From contig JADLFX010000031.1 of assembly GCA_020849665.1 (NCBI GenBank), forward strand, positions 1-64,000: a stretch of 64,000 nucleotides of DNA, written 5' to 3'. The first letter of the stretch is position 1. Each line of letters begins with the position of its first letter. The notes under the pieces were generated by a model. The model worked only from the letters and a program-made list of their open reading frames with translations, was not told the DNA's origin and made no database searches. Position numbers and translations under genes: made by a program. Source of the DNA: Planctomycetota bacterium (GTDB lineage Bacteria > Planctomycetota > UBA1135 > UBA2386). This document shows, piece after piece, positions 33,473-43,112 of the stretch.

Positions 33473-35459
33473 CCCGGTTCCCGCCGTCGCGTCCGCCGGG
33501 GGCGCGCTCGCCGGGCGGCGTGCGTTCGCCGGGCTGGCCGCGCTCGCCTCCGGGCCCGCCGCCCGGCCGCTGCCCGCCGCGCATCATGCTCGACATCATC
33601 TCCTGCATCTTCGCGCTCAGCTCCGGGTCCTCGGCGATCGCGGTGCGGAACTCCTCGGAGCGCATGAAGGCGCGGTCCTGCTCCAGCTTGGCGGCCAGGT
33701 CGGGCCGCTTCTCCTTGAGCAGGGCCTGGAACTCCTGCATCGCAGGGCTCGTGCGCCGGGGTCCGCCCGGGCCGCCGCCGGGCCCGCGGTTGGGCCGGGA
33801 CTCGGCCGCCCCCTCGCGCGGCACGCCGTTGGCTCCCGCGGGGTAGGCCGCGGCGTTGGCCTCGGCCACGGGAGCGCGCGGCGCGGCCGTGCCCTCGTTC
33901 TGCACCTTCGCCGCCGGCTGCGCATACTTGGGCGCCTGCACGCCGGGCGGCGTCGAGAGGTACACCACGTCGCCGGCCGCCACGCCCTTGATGATCTGCA
34001 CGAAGGTGTTGTCGGCGAGGCCGAGCGAGACCTGACGCGCCTGCGGGCCGGCCGGCGTGTCCACCCACAGGTATTGGACCAGGCCGTCGCGCTCCACGGC
34101 GGTGATCGGCACCTTCAGGGCCCCGGGCAGCTCGGCGACGATGATGTCGACGCGCGCCGACATGCTGGGCTTCAGGACCGTGTTCATGCCGTCGATCTCC
34201 ACCTCGGTCTGGAACACCTTCAGGTCGGGATTGCCAAAGCGCGAGGCGGAGTCGGCGAGCGGGGCCACGCGCCGCACGGTCCCGGTGAACAGGGACTCGG
34301 GGCCGAGCGCGTCGACGCGGACCTCGGCGCGCAGACCCGGCTTGACCCGGTCCACCGCGGACTCGTGCACCTTCAGCGTGGCGATCATCCGGCTCACGTC
34401 GGGCAGGATGATCAGCGTCTGGCGCTCGCGCACCTGGGCGCCCTCGGTGACGTACTCCTGGCGCCGGCCGCCCTCGCCCTGCGGCGCGTAGACCACAAGT
34501 CCGTCGGTGGGGGCGGTGATCAGGCAGTTCTTGACCTGCTTCTCGAGGTTGTCGAGCCGCTCCTTGGCAAGATTGAACTCGGCCTCGCGGCTCTTCTTGT
34601 CGGCCAGCACCTGCGCGAGCTTGGCCTCGCCGCGCGCGCGCACCCGCTCCAGCTCGAGCCGCGCGTCGTCCAGCTTCTGCTTGAGCTCCTCGCGGGACTT
34701 GACGTGCGTGAAGTTGACCAGCAGGTCGAGCTTGTTCTTGGCCAGCTTCACCGCCTCCTTGCGCCGCTCCAGGTTGAGGCGGTCGCCGTCGAGCTCGTTC
34801 TTGGTGATGAAGCCCTTGTCGGCGAGCTTCTGGCTCCACTGGAACTTGTCGATCGCCAGCGCGAGCTCCGACTCGGCCAGCTGGATGTCGGAGGTGGCGG
34901 CCACGGTCTGCTGCTCCTCCTCGCCCATCTCCCGCGTCCCGTCATCCCGCTTCTTGCCCAGGAACTTGTCGAGGTCGAGCTGGGCGAAGAGCACCTGGTT
35001 CTCGGCTTCCTTCACGTCGGCCGCGAACTGCTTGAGCTGGATCTCGTACTCCTTGGTGGCGGTGACCAGCTGCGACTCGGCGCGCGCGACGTCGATTTCC
35101 TGCTTCGCCTTGCGCTCGACGAGGGCCGAGGAGTCCAGCTCGACCAGCTTCTCGCCGGCCTTCACCTCGCGGCCCTCGGGGATGAGGAAGATGACCGTGT
35201 TGTTGCCCTCCACCTCCGAGCGCACGCGGGTCTCGCGGAACGCCTGGATCTCCGCGGCCTGGCTGACCCGGATCTGCATGTCGCCGCGCTCGACCGTGAA
35301 CTTGTCGGCCGGCCGGTCGCTGCTGCCCGACACCTGCTGGGAACAGGCCGCGGCCAGCAGGCCCAGGCCCACCAGGGCGGTGGCGAGGGTTGCCGGGGCG
35401 GTCCGCACCCGGTCGGGGATGCGTGCGCGGCGCAGCGGGGCGTTGGGGCTGTGAGTCAT
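33462..35459 (-). CDS. MacA/HlyD-family membrane-fusion lipoprotein with long C-terminal tail
   Basis: A 665-aa adaptor, longer than the usual 370-420 aa. The lipobox is LLAAAC, so it is lipid-anchored. Lipoyl-like halves (IFLIPEGREVKAGEKLVELD; CLITAPTDGLVVYAPQ) flank a long coiled-coil hairpin (about 100-300, rich in Lys/Glu/Gln). Beta-barrel segments follow (VRVDALGPESLFTGTVRRV). After about residue 525 comes an extra tail: a helical part (EFQALLKEKRPDLAAKLEQD) and then Gly/Pro/Arg/Glu low complexity. It bridges the inner-membrane pump and the TolC-like channel. Confidence 0.88.
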   Translation of the reverse strand: MTHSPNAPLRRARIPDRVRTAPATLATALVGLGLLAAACSQQVSGSSDRPADKFTVERGDMQIRVSQAAEIQAFRETRVRSEVEGNNTVIFLIPEGREVKAGEKLVELDSSALVERKAKQEIDVARAESQLVTATKEYEIQLKQFAADVKEAENQVLFAQLDLDKFLGKKRDDGTREMGEEEQQTVAATSDIQLAESELALAIDKFQWSQKLADKGFITKNELDGDRLNLERRKEAVKLAKNKLDLLVNFTHVKSREELKQKLDDARLELERVRARGEAKLAQVLADKKSREAEFNLAKERLDNLEKQVKNCLITAPTDGLVVYAPQGEGGRRQEYVTEGAQVRERQTLIILPDVSRMIATLKVHESAVDRVKPGLRAEVRVDALGPESLFTGTVRRVAPLADSASRFGNPDLKVFQTEVEIDGMNTVLKPSMSARVDIIVAELPGALKVPITAVERDGLVQYLWVDTPAGPQARQVSLGLADNTFVQIIKGVAAGDVVYLSTPPGVQAPKYAQPAAKVQNEGTAAPRAPVAEANAAAYPAGANGVPREGAAESRPNRGPGGGPGGPRRTSPAMQEFQALLKEKRPDLAAKLEQDRAFMRSEEFRTAIAEDPELSAKMQEMMSSMMRGGQRPGGGPGGERGQPGERTPPGERAPGGRDGGNRDGK

Positions 35460-35481
35460 GAGTGGTTCCGTGATCTGGGTT

Positions 35482-37263
35482 CTACCGCACGTCCGGCCTG
35501 CCCGGCGATTCCCCCGGGACGGCGGCCAGGTCGTCAGGCGCCGGAGCCGGTCCGGTTCCGGGCCGCACGGGCGATCCCATCGCAGCGCGAGGTTCGGGAC
35601 CGCGGGCCAGCGGGGATCGCTGGTCCGCGCCCGCCGGAGTGCCGTGCCGGGCCAGCTCCGGCCGCGGTCCCGTCGGGATCGGCAGGCCGGGGTCGTACCG
35701 CAGCCCCTTGGGCTCGAGCACGAGGCCCTCGAGGTCGCGCAGCAGGTTCAGCCGCGCCACGGCGTGATCGATCAGTGCCCCGGTGAGCTGGAGCTGGGAC
35801 TGCAGCAGCGACTCCTGCGCGTCGAGGAGGTCCAGGGCGGTGGAGCGGCCGGCGGCGTAGAGGTCGCGCGTGCTCTCCACGCGGCGCTCGGAGAGGATCA
35901 GCGCGCGGCTCTGGATCTCGTAGCTCGCCGCGGTCCGGCGGATGTTGCGCAGGGCCTCGCGCACCTCCTGCTTGATGGTGTCCTCGAGCTGTTCGCGCGA
36001 ACGGATCGCCACGTCCATGTCGATCAGCGCGGCGCGGTAGGCGTTGCGCTGCGGCAGGCGGTCGATCGCCAGGTCGATCTGGAAGCCGGCCGACCAGTTC
36101 ACCTTGCTCCAGTCGAAGCGGAACGCCTTGTCGCGATCGGTGGGCACGTCGGCGGCCGCGACCAGATCGAGGGACGACTCCAGCGCGTCCTCGGCGACCA
36201 GGATGCCGCGCCCGGCGTCCTCGACCTCGTCCACGACGTTGCGGTAGTCGAAGCGGCGCAGCAGCGCCAGCTCGATCGCCTTAGGCTCCTCCAGCGCGAT
36301 CAGCGGGGCGCCATCGGCGCGCAGGTGCTCGAGCTCGCGGATGTCGAGCGTGAGCTGCGCATCGGTGGGCAGTCCCAGGAGCACGCGGAAGCGGTCCAGC
36401 GTGCTCTCCAGCTGGGCGCGTGCGGTGACCAGGCGGTCGTTGGCCGAGAGCTCGTCCTGGCGGGCGCGGTCCAGATCCACGCTGGTGCGACGCCCCGCCT
36501 CGGCCAGGGCCTCGGTCTGCTCGCGGTTCTGCCGCAGGTTGACGGCGTTGGCCTCCTCGTTGCGCAGGTTGTCCATCTGCTCGAGCACCCGGTAGTACTC
36601 GGTCACCACCCGCACGGCCTGCGTGGCGCGGAAGCGCTCGTAGTCGCGCACCTGGTAGATCACGTTGCGCTCGGCCTGGGTGAGCGGCTCGCGGGCCACG
36701 GCCTTGCCGGCACCGGCGAGCAGGGGCTGGGTGATCGAGAGCGAGAGCAGCGAGCTCGGGTCCCAGCCGTTGGCCCCGGACACCAGGTTCTTCAGCCAGT
36801 TGTTCACGAAGCCGACGACGATGTTGGCCCCGGACTCGGTGTTGCGGGAGGCGCGCAGCTGGTTGCGCAGGGAGAGCACGGCCTCGTCATCGCCGACGCC
36901 GGTGACCTCCTCGGTGCCGGTGAAGGACCAGCGGGTGCTGAAGTTCCACTCCTGCTGGGTGAGTGCCAGACCCACCAGATAGAGCTGTTCCTTCTGGCGC
37001 TGGAACTCGCGGCTGTTCTCCGCGGCGATGTCGAGGGCCTGGGCGATCGTGACCACCATCGGCGTGCTGGCGGCCAGGATGCGCTTGCGCAGGGTGTCGA
37101 CGGGCCGTTCCAGGCGTTCCACCCGGCTCTCCCCGGTCACGCTGCGGCTGACGTTCTCCAGGAGGCCGTAGACCTGCTGGTCGGCGTCGTCCTTGTAGTC
37201 GGAGGGCGAGCAGCCGAGGAGCAGGGCGGAAGCGGGGAGGGGGAGGAGCAGGCGGCGGAACAA
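35482..37263 (-). CDS. TolC-like outer-membrane efflux lipoprotein
   Basis: A 593-aa outer-membrane channel protein. The lipobox is LLLGC at residues 14-18. Two TolC-type helical/barrel repeats are visible (QALDIAAENSREFQRQKEQL; LGLPTDAQLTLDIRELEHLR; RNAYRAALIDMDVAIRSREQ), with alternation of long coiled-coil helices and short beta strands. The last 60 residues are Pro/Arg-rich. The start is TTG at 37263, needed to include the signal and lipobox. It is the first gene of the efflux operon, 22 bp before the adaptor gene. Confidence 0.88.
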   Translation of the reverse strand: MFRRLLLPLPASALLLGCSPSDYKDDADQQVYGLLENVSRSVTGESRVERLERPVDTLRKRILAASTPMVVTIAQALDIAAENSREFQRQKEQLYLVGLALTQQEWNFSTRWSFTGTEEVTGVGDDEAVLSLRNQLRASRNTESGANIVVGFVNNWLKNLVSGANGWDPSSLLSLSITQPLLAGAGKAVAREPLTQAERNVIYQVRDYERFRATQAVRVVTEYYRVLEQMDNLRNEEANAVNLRQNREQTEALAEAGRRTSVDLDRARQDELSANDRLVTARAQLESTLDRFRVLLGLPTDAQLTLDIRELEHLRADGAPLIALEEPKAIELALLRRFDYRNVVDEVEDAGRGILVAEDALESSLDLVAAADVPTDRDKAFRFDWSKVNWSAGFQIDLAIDRLPQRNAYRAALIDMDVAIRSREQLEDTIKQEVREALRNIRRTAASYEIQSRALILSERRVESTRDLYAAGRSTALDLLDAQESLLQSQLQLTGALIDHAVARLNLLRDLEGLVLEPKGLRYDPGLPIPTGPRPELARHGTPAGADQRSPLARGPEPRAAMGSPVRPGTGPAPAPDDLAAVPGESPGRPDVR

Positions 37264-37390
37264 GGTCGATCCTGGGCAGCGCTACGCGGAGCTGTAGATA
37301 CGCCCAGGAGGCGGCACCGACGAACCGTTTTTCGCCGGCGGGGCTTGCGGCTATCCTTCCGGCCCTCACGGCGGTTCAAGGCGGGGGCCA

Positions 37391-38032
37391 TTGGCTACGG
37401 TACTGATCACGGCAGGGCCGACCCGGGAGCACCTCGACGAGGTGCGGTTCCTGGCAAACGGCAGCAGCGGGCGCATGGGCTATGCCCTGGCGGCCGCGGC
37501 ACGGGATGCTGGACACCACGTGGTCCTGATCTCGGGGCCCACGGAGCTGACCCCGCCCGAGGGGGTGGATCTGGTCCGGGTGATCTCGGCCGAGGACCTG
37601 CTCCAGGCGGTCCTGAAGGCCCTGCCCCATGCCGACGCCGCCTTCGCGGTGGCGGCGGTCGCCGATTGGCGCCCGAAGGAGCGTCTGGCGGGCAAGCCGC
37701 CCAAGGCGGCCCGATCCCTGACCTTGGAGCTGGTGCCCACCCCGGACGTCCTGGCGGAGATGGGTCGGCGCAAGGAGGGCCGGGTCCTGGTCGGCTTCGC
37801 CCTGGAGAGCGGCACCGTGGACGAGGCTCTGGCCCGGGGCCGCGCCAAGCTGGAGGCCAAGAACCTGGACCTGATCGTCGTGAATCGCGTGGCCGCCATC
37901 GGCGCGGAGGAGACGGAGGCCTGGCTGGTGTTCGCCGACGGCCACGTCCGGACCCTCCCGCGCATGTCCAAGTCCGATCTGGCCGCGGTGATCGTGCGCG
38001 CCGCCCACGTGCCCGAGGGCAGGCATCGATGA
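37391..38032 (+). CDS. coaB: Stand-alone phosphopantothenate-cysteine ligase (CoaB)
   Basis: A 213-aa protein matching only the CoaB half of bifunctional CoaBC. The N-terminal motif is VLITAGPTREHLDEVRFLANGSSGRMGYA, with AAVADWRP in the active site and KNLDLIVVNRV near the C-terminus. It joins cysteine to 4'-phosphopantothenate with a nucleotide triphosphate, in coenzyme A synthesis. No CoaC decarboxylase is fused or adjacent, so that gene must be elsewhere. The start is TTG at 37391 because no ATG lies before the conserved strand. It is followed 10 bp later by ftsK. Confidence 0.9.
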   Translation: MATVLITAGPTREHLDEVRFLANGSSGRMGYALAAAARDAGHHVVLISGPTELTPPEGVDLVRVISAEDLLQAVLKALPHADAAFAVAAVADWRPKERLAGKPPKAARSLTLELVPTPDVLAEMGRRKEGRVLVGFALESGTVDEALARGRAKLEAKNLDLIVVNRVAAIGAEETEAWLVFADGHVRTLPRMSKSDLAAVIVRAAHVPEGRHR

Positions 38033-38042
38033 GGCGGGACCC

Positions 38043-40841
38043 ATGAGCCGGAAGCCCGGAGCCAGCGTCGCCGCCGTGCCGTGGAGCCAGCGTCTCTCGG
38101 AACGCGCCAAGGAGGCGCTCTCCCTGCTGCTGATCGCGTTCGCGCTCTTCTCCCTACTGTCGCTGGCGACCTTCCGCCTGCCGGACCCAGGGCTGCAGGC
38201 CATCCCGCGGGAGGCCTTCCAGAACCTCGGTGGCGCCGTGGGCTACCACATCGCCCACGGGATGACGTTCCTCTTCGGGCAGGCGGCGTACCTCGTGTTC
38301 GCCTTCCTCCTGGTGCACGCGGTGCTGCTCTTCCTGCGCCACGACGTGCCCAAGGTGGTGCACAAGGCCCTCGGCGTGCTGGTGTTCACGGTCGTGGCGG
38401 CCCTGCTCCTGGCCGGCCCGGACGGCCGGGCGGGGATCGGCGAGCCGACGCCGTACGGCGCCGGGGGACGCTTCGGCGCCAACCTCTCGCCGCGCCTCTA
38501 CGAGGCGTTCGGCGGCTCCGGGCGGATCCTGCTCCTGGTGTTCGGGGGGCTGGTGGCCTTCCTGATCGCCACCGACTTCCTCTTCCTGGCGCTGCTGCGC
38601 CAGGGCGCCGAGCGGCTGGGGCGAGCGGTGGACCGGATCCGGCCCGACCCCGCGGCGGCGGCCACCGCAGGCGGGTCTGCCGGCGCCGAGGTACTGGACG
38701 CCGGCGCCGCGGACCTGCTCGGCCCGCGTTCCACGCCCCGGCGGCGGCGCGCGAGCCGGGTCCCGGACCCGGCCGAGGAAGCGGAGCCAGGGGAACCGGA
38801 ACCGGAGGCTGCCTACGAGGACGCCCGCCCCGGCGGCGGCGAGGCGGACGTGGACGACCGGGCGGGCGCCGGGCTGGTGATCCATGACTCGCGCCCGCCG
38901 CAACCGGCACGTGCCGTGGGCCCGTCCCGACCGGAGCCCGAGCCTGGGTCCGGACCCGTCGCCGGGGCTGCGGCGGGGGCTGCGGAGCCGCCGGCAGCCG
39001 CCCCCGAGTCTCCGGCCGAGCCGGCCGAGCCTGCCGAGCCGGCCCCGGACCCGGACGCGGCCAAGGAGGCCGGCGCTGCCCCGGCCGAGGAGCGCCCGGC
39101 CGCGCGCAGGCCGCGCATCAAGGTGGAGCGGGCGCGCCGGGTGCGGCGCGGCCAGCAGAGTCTGCCGTTCCCGGCCGCCTATCCGTTCCCGCCCATCGAT
39201 CTCTTCCATCAGGCCGCGCACCAGCGCGACGAGGATCTGCGCACCGCGATCCAGGCCAATGCCGACGCGATCGAGCGCCGCCTTGGATCGTTCAAGATCG
39301 AGGCCAAGGTCGTGAGCGTGTCGCCAGGCCCGGCCGTGACCCAGTACGAGGTGCGGCTCGGCGAGGGCATCAAGGTGTCGCGCGTCGTGAGCTTCGAGGC
39401 CGACCTCGCCGCCGCGCTCAAGGCCACGTCGGTGCGCGTCGTGGCCCCGATCCCGGGCAAGGACACGGTGGGCGTGGAGGTGCCCAACCAGCGCCGCCAG
39501 ATGGTCGTGATGCGCGAGCTCCTGGAGCTCCACGGGCGCGCCGAGGACCTGGCCCTGCCGCTCTTCCTGGGGCGCGACGTCGCCGGCAAGCCGATCGTCG
39601 AAGACCTCACCAAGATGCCCCACATCCTGATCGCGGGCACGACCGGGTCGGGCAAGTCGGTGTGCATCAACACGATCCTGCTCTCGCTCCTGATGACCCG
39701 CACGCCGGAGCAGGTGCGGCTCATCCTGATCGACCCGAAGATGGTCGAGCTGCAGTCGTTCCGGGCCGTGCCGCACCTGGCCTGCGACGTGGTCACCAAC
39801 ATGAAGAAGGCGCCCACGGTCCTGCAGTGGGCGGTCGACGAGATGGAGCGGCGCTACGAGCTCTTCTCGCGTGTGGGGGTCAACCACATCACGCTCTTCA
39901 ACCGGCTCGGCCGCGGGGAGCTGGAGAAGCGCCTGCAGACGCCCGTGGACGAGGGCGCCGAACGGATCCCCTACATGGTCGTGGTGATCGACGAGCTGGC
40001 CGATCTGGTCGCGGTGGCGCAGAACGAGGTCGAGGAGTCCATCCAGCGCCTGGCGCAGAAATCGCGCGCGGTGGGCATCCACGTGATCCTCGCCACGCAG
40101 CGGCCGAGCACCGACGTGATCACCGGGGTGATCAAGGCCAACCTGCCCGCGCAGATCGCGTTCCGCGTGAGCCGCAAGATCGACTCGCGCGTGATCCTCG
40201 ACGCCAACGGCGCCGAGGTCCTGCTCGGCCACGGCGACATGCTCTACAACCAGCCGGGCGGCAAGGGCATCGTGCGCGCGCAGGGCACCTACGTGGCGGA
40301 GGACGAGATCGACGCCGTCGTGAAGTACCTGGAGATGAAGGGGCAGACCCCGAGCTTCATCCCCGAACTGGCCCGCCCCGAGAAATCGGTCGGCCGCCGG
40401 CCCCAGGAGAAGGACGACCTGTACGAGAAGGCGGTCGAGGTCGTGCTCGGGCAGCAGCGCGGCTCGGCCACGCTCCTGCAGCGGGCCCTGGCGATCGGCT
40501 ACACGCGGGCCACCAGGCTGCTGGAGCTCATGGAGGAGGACGGGCTGGTCGGTGGCTTCCAGGGTTCGAAGTCGCGCGAGGTCCTGATGACCCTGGAGGA
40601 CTGGCGGATCCGGGAGGAGTCGATCCGCGACGAGTTGGACCGCCTGGAGCAGGAGGGGGCGGAGGACGGTGCGGTCGAGGCTGAAGAGGACGCGGACGCG
40701 GACTTGGGCGGGGCCGCAGCCGGCGAGTCCGGGTCGTCCCAAGGCGCAGCCGGCGAGGACGCCGGATCGGCATCCGACCCAGGAGCCGTCAGGCCGTCCG
40801 ATCCCGAGGCGACGCAGGAGCACGAGGCTCAGGGTCCCTGA
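38043..40841 (+). CDS. ftsK: FtsK/SpoIIIE DNA translocase
   Basis: A 932-aa DNA translocase. The N-terminus has four membrane helices (about 20-195), the last containing LVAFLIATDFLFLALL. A Pro/Ala/Glu-rich linker follows to about 350. The alpha and RecA-like beta motor has Walker A GTTGSGKS at residues 532-539 and Walker B MVVVIDELADL near 645. A gamma winged-helix domain (about 795-865) with SATLLQRALAIGYTRATRLL reads KOPS polarity sites. It pumps chromosome termini through the division plane and activates XerCD. It is followed by a related gene without motor. Confidence 0.95.
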   Translation: MSRKPGASVAAVPWSQRLSERAKEALSLLLIAFALFSLLSLATFRLPDPGLQAIPREAFQNLGGAVGYHIAHGMTFLFGQAAYLVFAFLLVHAVLLFLRHDVPKVVHKALGVLVFTVVAALLLAGPDGRAGIGEPTPYGAGGRFGANLSPRLYEAFGGSGRILLLVFGGLVAFLIATDFLFLALLRQGAERLGRAVDRIRPDPAAAATAGGSAGAEVLDAGAADLLGPRSTPRRRRASRVPDPAEEAEPGEPEPEAAYEDARPGGGEADVDDRAGAGLVIHDSRPPQPARAVGPSRPEPEPGSGPVAGAAAGAAEPPAAAPESPAEPAEPAEPAPDPDAAKEAGAAPAEERPAARRPRIKVERARRVRRGQQSLPFPAAYPFPPIDLFHQAAHQRDEDLRTAIQANADAIERRLGSFKIEAKVVSVSPGPAVTQYEVRLGEGIKVSRVVSFEADLAAALKATSVRVVAPIPGKDTVGVEVPNQRRQMVVMRELLELHGRAEDLALPLFLGRDVAGKPIVEDLTKMPHILIAGTTGSGKSVCINTILLSLLMTRTPEQVRLILIDPKMVELQSFRAVPHLACDVVTNMKKAPTVLQWAVDEMERRYELFSRVGVNHITLFNRLGRGELEKRLQTPVDEGAERIPYMVVVIDELADLVAVAQNEVEESIQRLAQKSRAVGIHVILATQRPSTDVITGVIKANLPAQIAFRVSRKIDSRVILDANGAEVLLGHGDMLYNQPGGKGIVRAQGTYVAEDEIDAVVKYLEMKGQTPSFIPELARPEKSVGRRPQEKDDLYEKAVEVVLGQQRGSATLLQRALAIGYTRATRLLELMEEDGLVGGFQGSKSREVLMTLEDWRIREESIRDELDRLEQEGAEDGAVEAEEDADADLGGAAAGESGSSQGAAGEDAGSASDPGAVRPSDPEATQEHEAQGP

Positions 40842-40956
40842 GCCGGCCGCGCGGGCCGGGACCGCGGCCGGACCGAGGCGAGAAACTGGTCCCCCTTCGC
40901 GGCCAGCCACGGCTACCATCCCAGGCCTCGTCGACGTTGGACTTCAGGGAGGCACG

Positions 40957-42846
40957 ATGTCCGCAGCACCGCTTCCGGCACCTGGGCAGGGCGCCGGGCC
41001 ACGCACCGGGTGGGCGTACCCGGTCGCCTGTGGTTCCTTCGCCGTGTTCTCGCTCTCCGCGCTCACCTACCACCACTTCGTACGTGGTGGCGTGGGGGAT
41101 GGCAGCGGGCTCCTCCAGGGGATGGTGGTCGGGATCTACCAGGGCATCGGCTTCGTCTCGGCCACGATCACGTTCCTGCTCGTGTTGTCGTGGGCGACGA
41201 TCTGGTTCGTGCGCGGCGCGCTGGACCAGCCTCTCGCGCGCCTGGGACGCATCCTGCTCCTCACGCTCTCCCTCGCCGTGCTCACCAGCCTGAGCGGAGC
41301 CGGAGTGCCGCCGCCGGGCGGAACCCTCGGCGCGTGGCTCGCCAGCGGGCTCGCCGACCTGCTGGGGAACGTCTTCAGCCTGCTCCTGGTCACGGCGCTC
41401 ACCCTCACGGCCCTGCTCCTCGCCACGGACTTCTTCTTCTACGCCTACTTCCAGGCCGATGCGGTCGTTCCGCGTGCGGGTGCGGGCCGGCCCGAGTCCC
41501 GCGGCGCGGAGGCCCCCGCGCCGGCGCCGCTCGCGTCGGTTGCGTGGCAGGGCGAGCCTCAGGTCGAGGGCCGCGCGCTCCTGCACCTCGATCCGCCGGC
41601 CGACCCGCGCATCGTGGGGGTGAGCGGCGTGCTGGGGGCGGCCGGACCTTCCGCGCCCGTGGAGGACGGCGTCGCCGGAGCGCCCGGCAGCGAACTCGAG
41701 TTCGAGGATCGACAGCCGGAACCGGTCGCAGCGGAGGAGACCCAGCCCTCCGGCCCGGAGCAGGCCGACCGTCCCTGGCGCCGCACGCGCGTGCGGCTGC
41801 GCCTCGACGACGTGCCCGAGGACCTGCCTCCGCTGGAGGTGGCGGACGTGGCGGGACCCGCGACCTCCGAACGCGCGCCGGAACCGGGGTCCGCAGCGGA
41901 GCCGGAACCTGCCGTGCAGCCGCTCTCGGAGGCGGCCGGTTCCGCCGCCGCGTGGGCCGCGCCCTCCCCGGCGCCCGTTGCCGAGGAGCCGGCCTCGGCC
42001 GCGGCCGCTTCCGCGGCCGCTGAGGAGGGCGAACGCATGGTCGAAGCCCTCGACCGCAGCTCCCCCGACGAGGACGCGTCCGAAGAGGCGCACGAGCCGG
42101 GCGAGGAAGAGGATGCCCTGGAGGACGAGCCGGCCCGGGCCGCCGAGGCCGAACGCGACGAGGAGGAATGGGTGGCGCCGGCCCGCGTGTTCGCGCCCGT
42201 GGCGATCGTGGGGGTCGAGGAGCCCGCACCCGCGCCCCACGCGCAGCCGCCCGCCGAGCCCGCGCCGGAGTCCGGCGCAGGAGCCGCTCCCGGGGCAGGG
42301 TCCGAACCCGCAGCCGGAGTGGCGGCGCCGTCCGAGGCGCCGCAGGAGCCGGTCCAGGACGAGGCGTCCTACGCCGCGGCGGCGCACGAGGACCTCGAGC
42401 TGGAGGCCGCCACCGCCGCGGCCGAACTCTACGTCCGGGCGGAGTCCGGGACCGGCGAGCCCGACCCCCTGGAGGGTGGCGAGGAACCGGCGGCCGGCAG
42501 CGCGTCGCCGGCCCAGGCGGCGGACGAACCCGAGTTCGTCCTGCCCCGTCCCGATGCCCCGCCGGTCGCCGGCGACACCGTGAAGGTGCGCCAGGGCACG
42601 CTCTTCCCCGGGGCGAGCGAGGACCAGCGCCTGGTGGAGGAGGCGGCGCGCCTGGTGCGCGAGGCGCGTCGCGCCAACGTCTCCCTGCTGCAGCGGCGCC
42701 TGCGCGTGCGCTACGACGAGGCCGTCGAACTGCTGCACGCACTCGGCCGGCTGGGAGTCATCGAGCTCCTGCCCGGGGAGACCCAGGGTCGCGTGCGGGT
42801 CGGCTCCGACGAGAGCGAGGCGCAACCCGATGACGCGCATTCGTGA
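40957..42846 (+). CDS. FtsK-like membrane protein lacking the motor domain
   Basis: A 629-aa protein. Four N-terminal membrane segments (about 15-170) end in TALLLATDFFFYAYF, closely matching FtsK's last helix (LIATDFLFLALL). A very long Ala/Pro/Glu-rich, probably disordered linker spans about 180-545. The C-terminal about 70 residues (LVEEAARLVREARRANVSLL, then QRRLRVRYDEAVELLHALGR) align with the FtsK gamma winged helix of the upstream gene. No Walker A or other ATPase motif is present. It starts 116 bp after ftsK, same strand. It may join FtsK rings or bind the same DNA sites or XerD partner; this is inference. Confidence 0.8.
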   Translation: MSAAPLPAPGQGAGPRTGWAYPVACGSFAVFSLSALTYHHFVRGGVGDGSGLLQGMVVGIYQGIGFVSATITFLLVLSWATIWFVRGALDQPLARLGRILLLTLSLAVLTSLSGAGVPPPGGTLGAWLASGLADLLGNVFSLLLVTALTLTALLLATDFFFYAYFQADAVVPRAGAGRPESRGAEAPAPAPLASVAWQGEPQVEGRALLHLDPPADPRIVGVSGVLGAAGPSAPVEDGVAGAPGSELEFEDRQPEPVAAEETQPSGPEQADRPWRRTRVRLRLDDVPEDLPPLEVADVAGPATSERAPEPGSAAEPEPAVQPLSEAAGSAAAWAAPSPAPVAEEPASAAAASAAAEEGERMVEALDRSSPDEDASEEAHEPGEEEDALEDEPARAAEAERDEEEWVAPARVFAPVAIVGVEEPAPAPHAQPPAEPAPESGAGAAPGAGSEPAAGVAAPSEAPQEPVQDEASYAAAAHEDLELEAATAAAELYVRAESGTGEPDPLEGGEEPAAGSASPAQAADEPEFVLPRPDAPPVAGDTVKVRQGTLFPGASEDQRLVEEAARLVREARRANVSLLQRRLRVRYDEAVELLHALGRLGVIELLPGETQGRVRVGSDESEAQPDDAHS

Positions 42847-43112
42847 CGGAATTCCGCGCGCGTCGCGGACGCGGGCACGGTGGCGCGGCGCGGCGCGCCG
42901 CTGCGTTTTCCACCGGATCTCTCCACGCTCGACTCACAACCCGGACTCTTGCGCTTTGGCCGCGAGTCCGTAGAGGAAGTCGCCGCGCTGGAGCGATCCG
43001 CGCACGCAACTTCGATCTCGCATCCGGGCGGTACCGAACCACAACACGAACGCCGGTCGCGTCCCCGACCCAGACGCGACGCAACGGCTCACGGTCGGGA
43101 GGGGGCTCCTTG
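42847..43112. other. Intergenic region before dnaB
   Basis: 266 bp without a convincing gene. A frame in register with dnaB is open across it, but its product does not resemble DnaB. It contains the inverted repeat CGGACTC (42942-42948) / GAGTCCG (42964-42970) with a 15-bp spacer. The dnaB Shine-Dalgarno (GGGAGGGGG) is at its right end. Confidence 0.5.

Noticed and set aside
35458-38046. A 862-codon plus-strand frame opposite the TolC-like gene
   Set aside because: The TolC-like and CoaB genes fill the same stretch with clear motifs; this frame is low-complexity.
42843-43112. N-terminal extension of DnaB from the GTG at 42843
   Set aside because: The extra 90 residues are Arg/Ala/Thr-rich and unlike DnaB, whose collar domain starts normally after 43113; a good Shine-Dalgarno precedes the later start.
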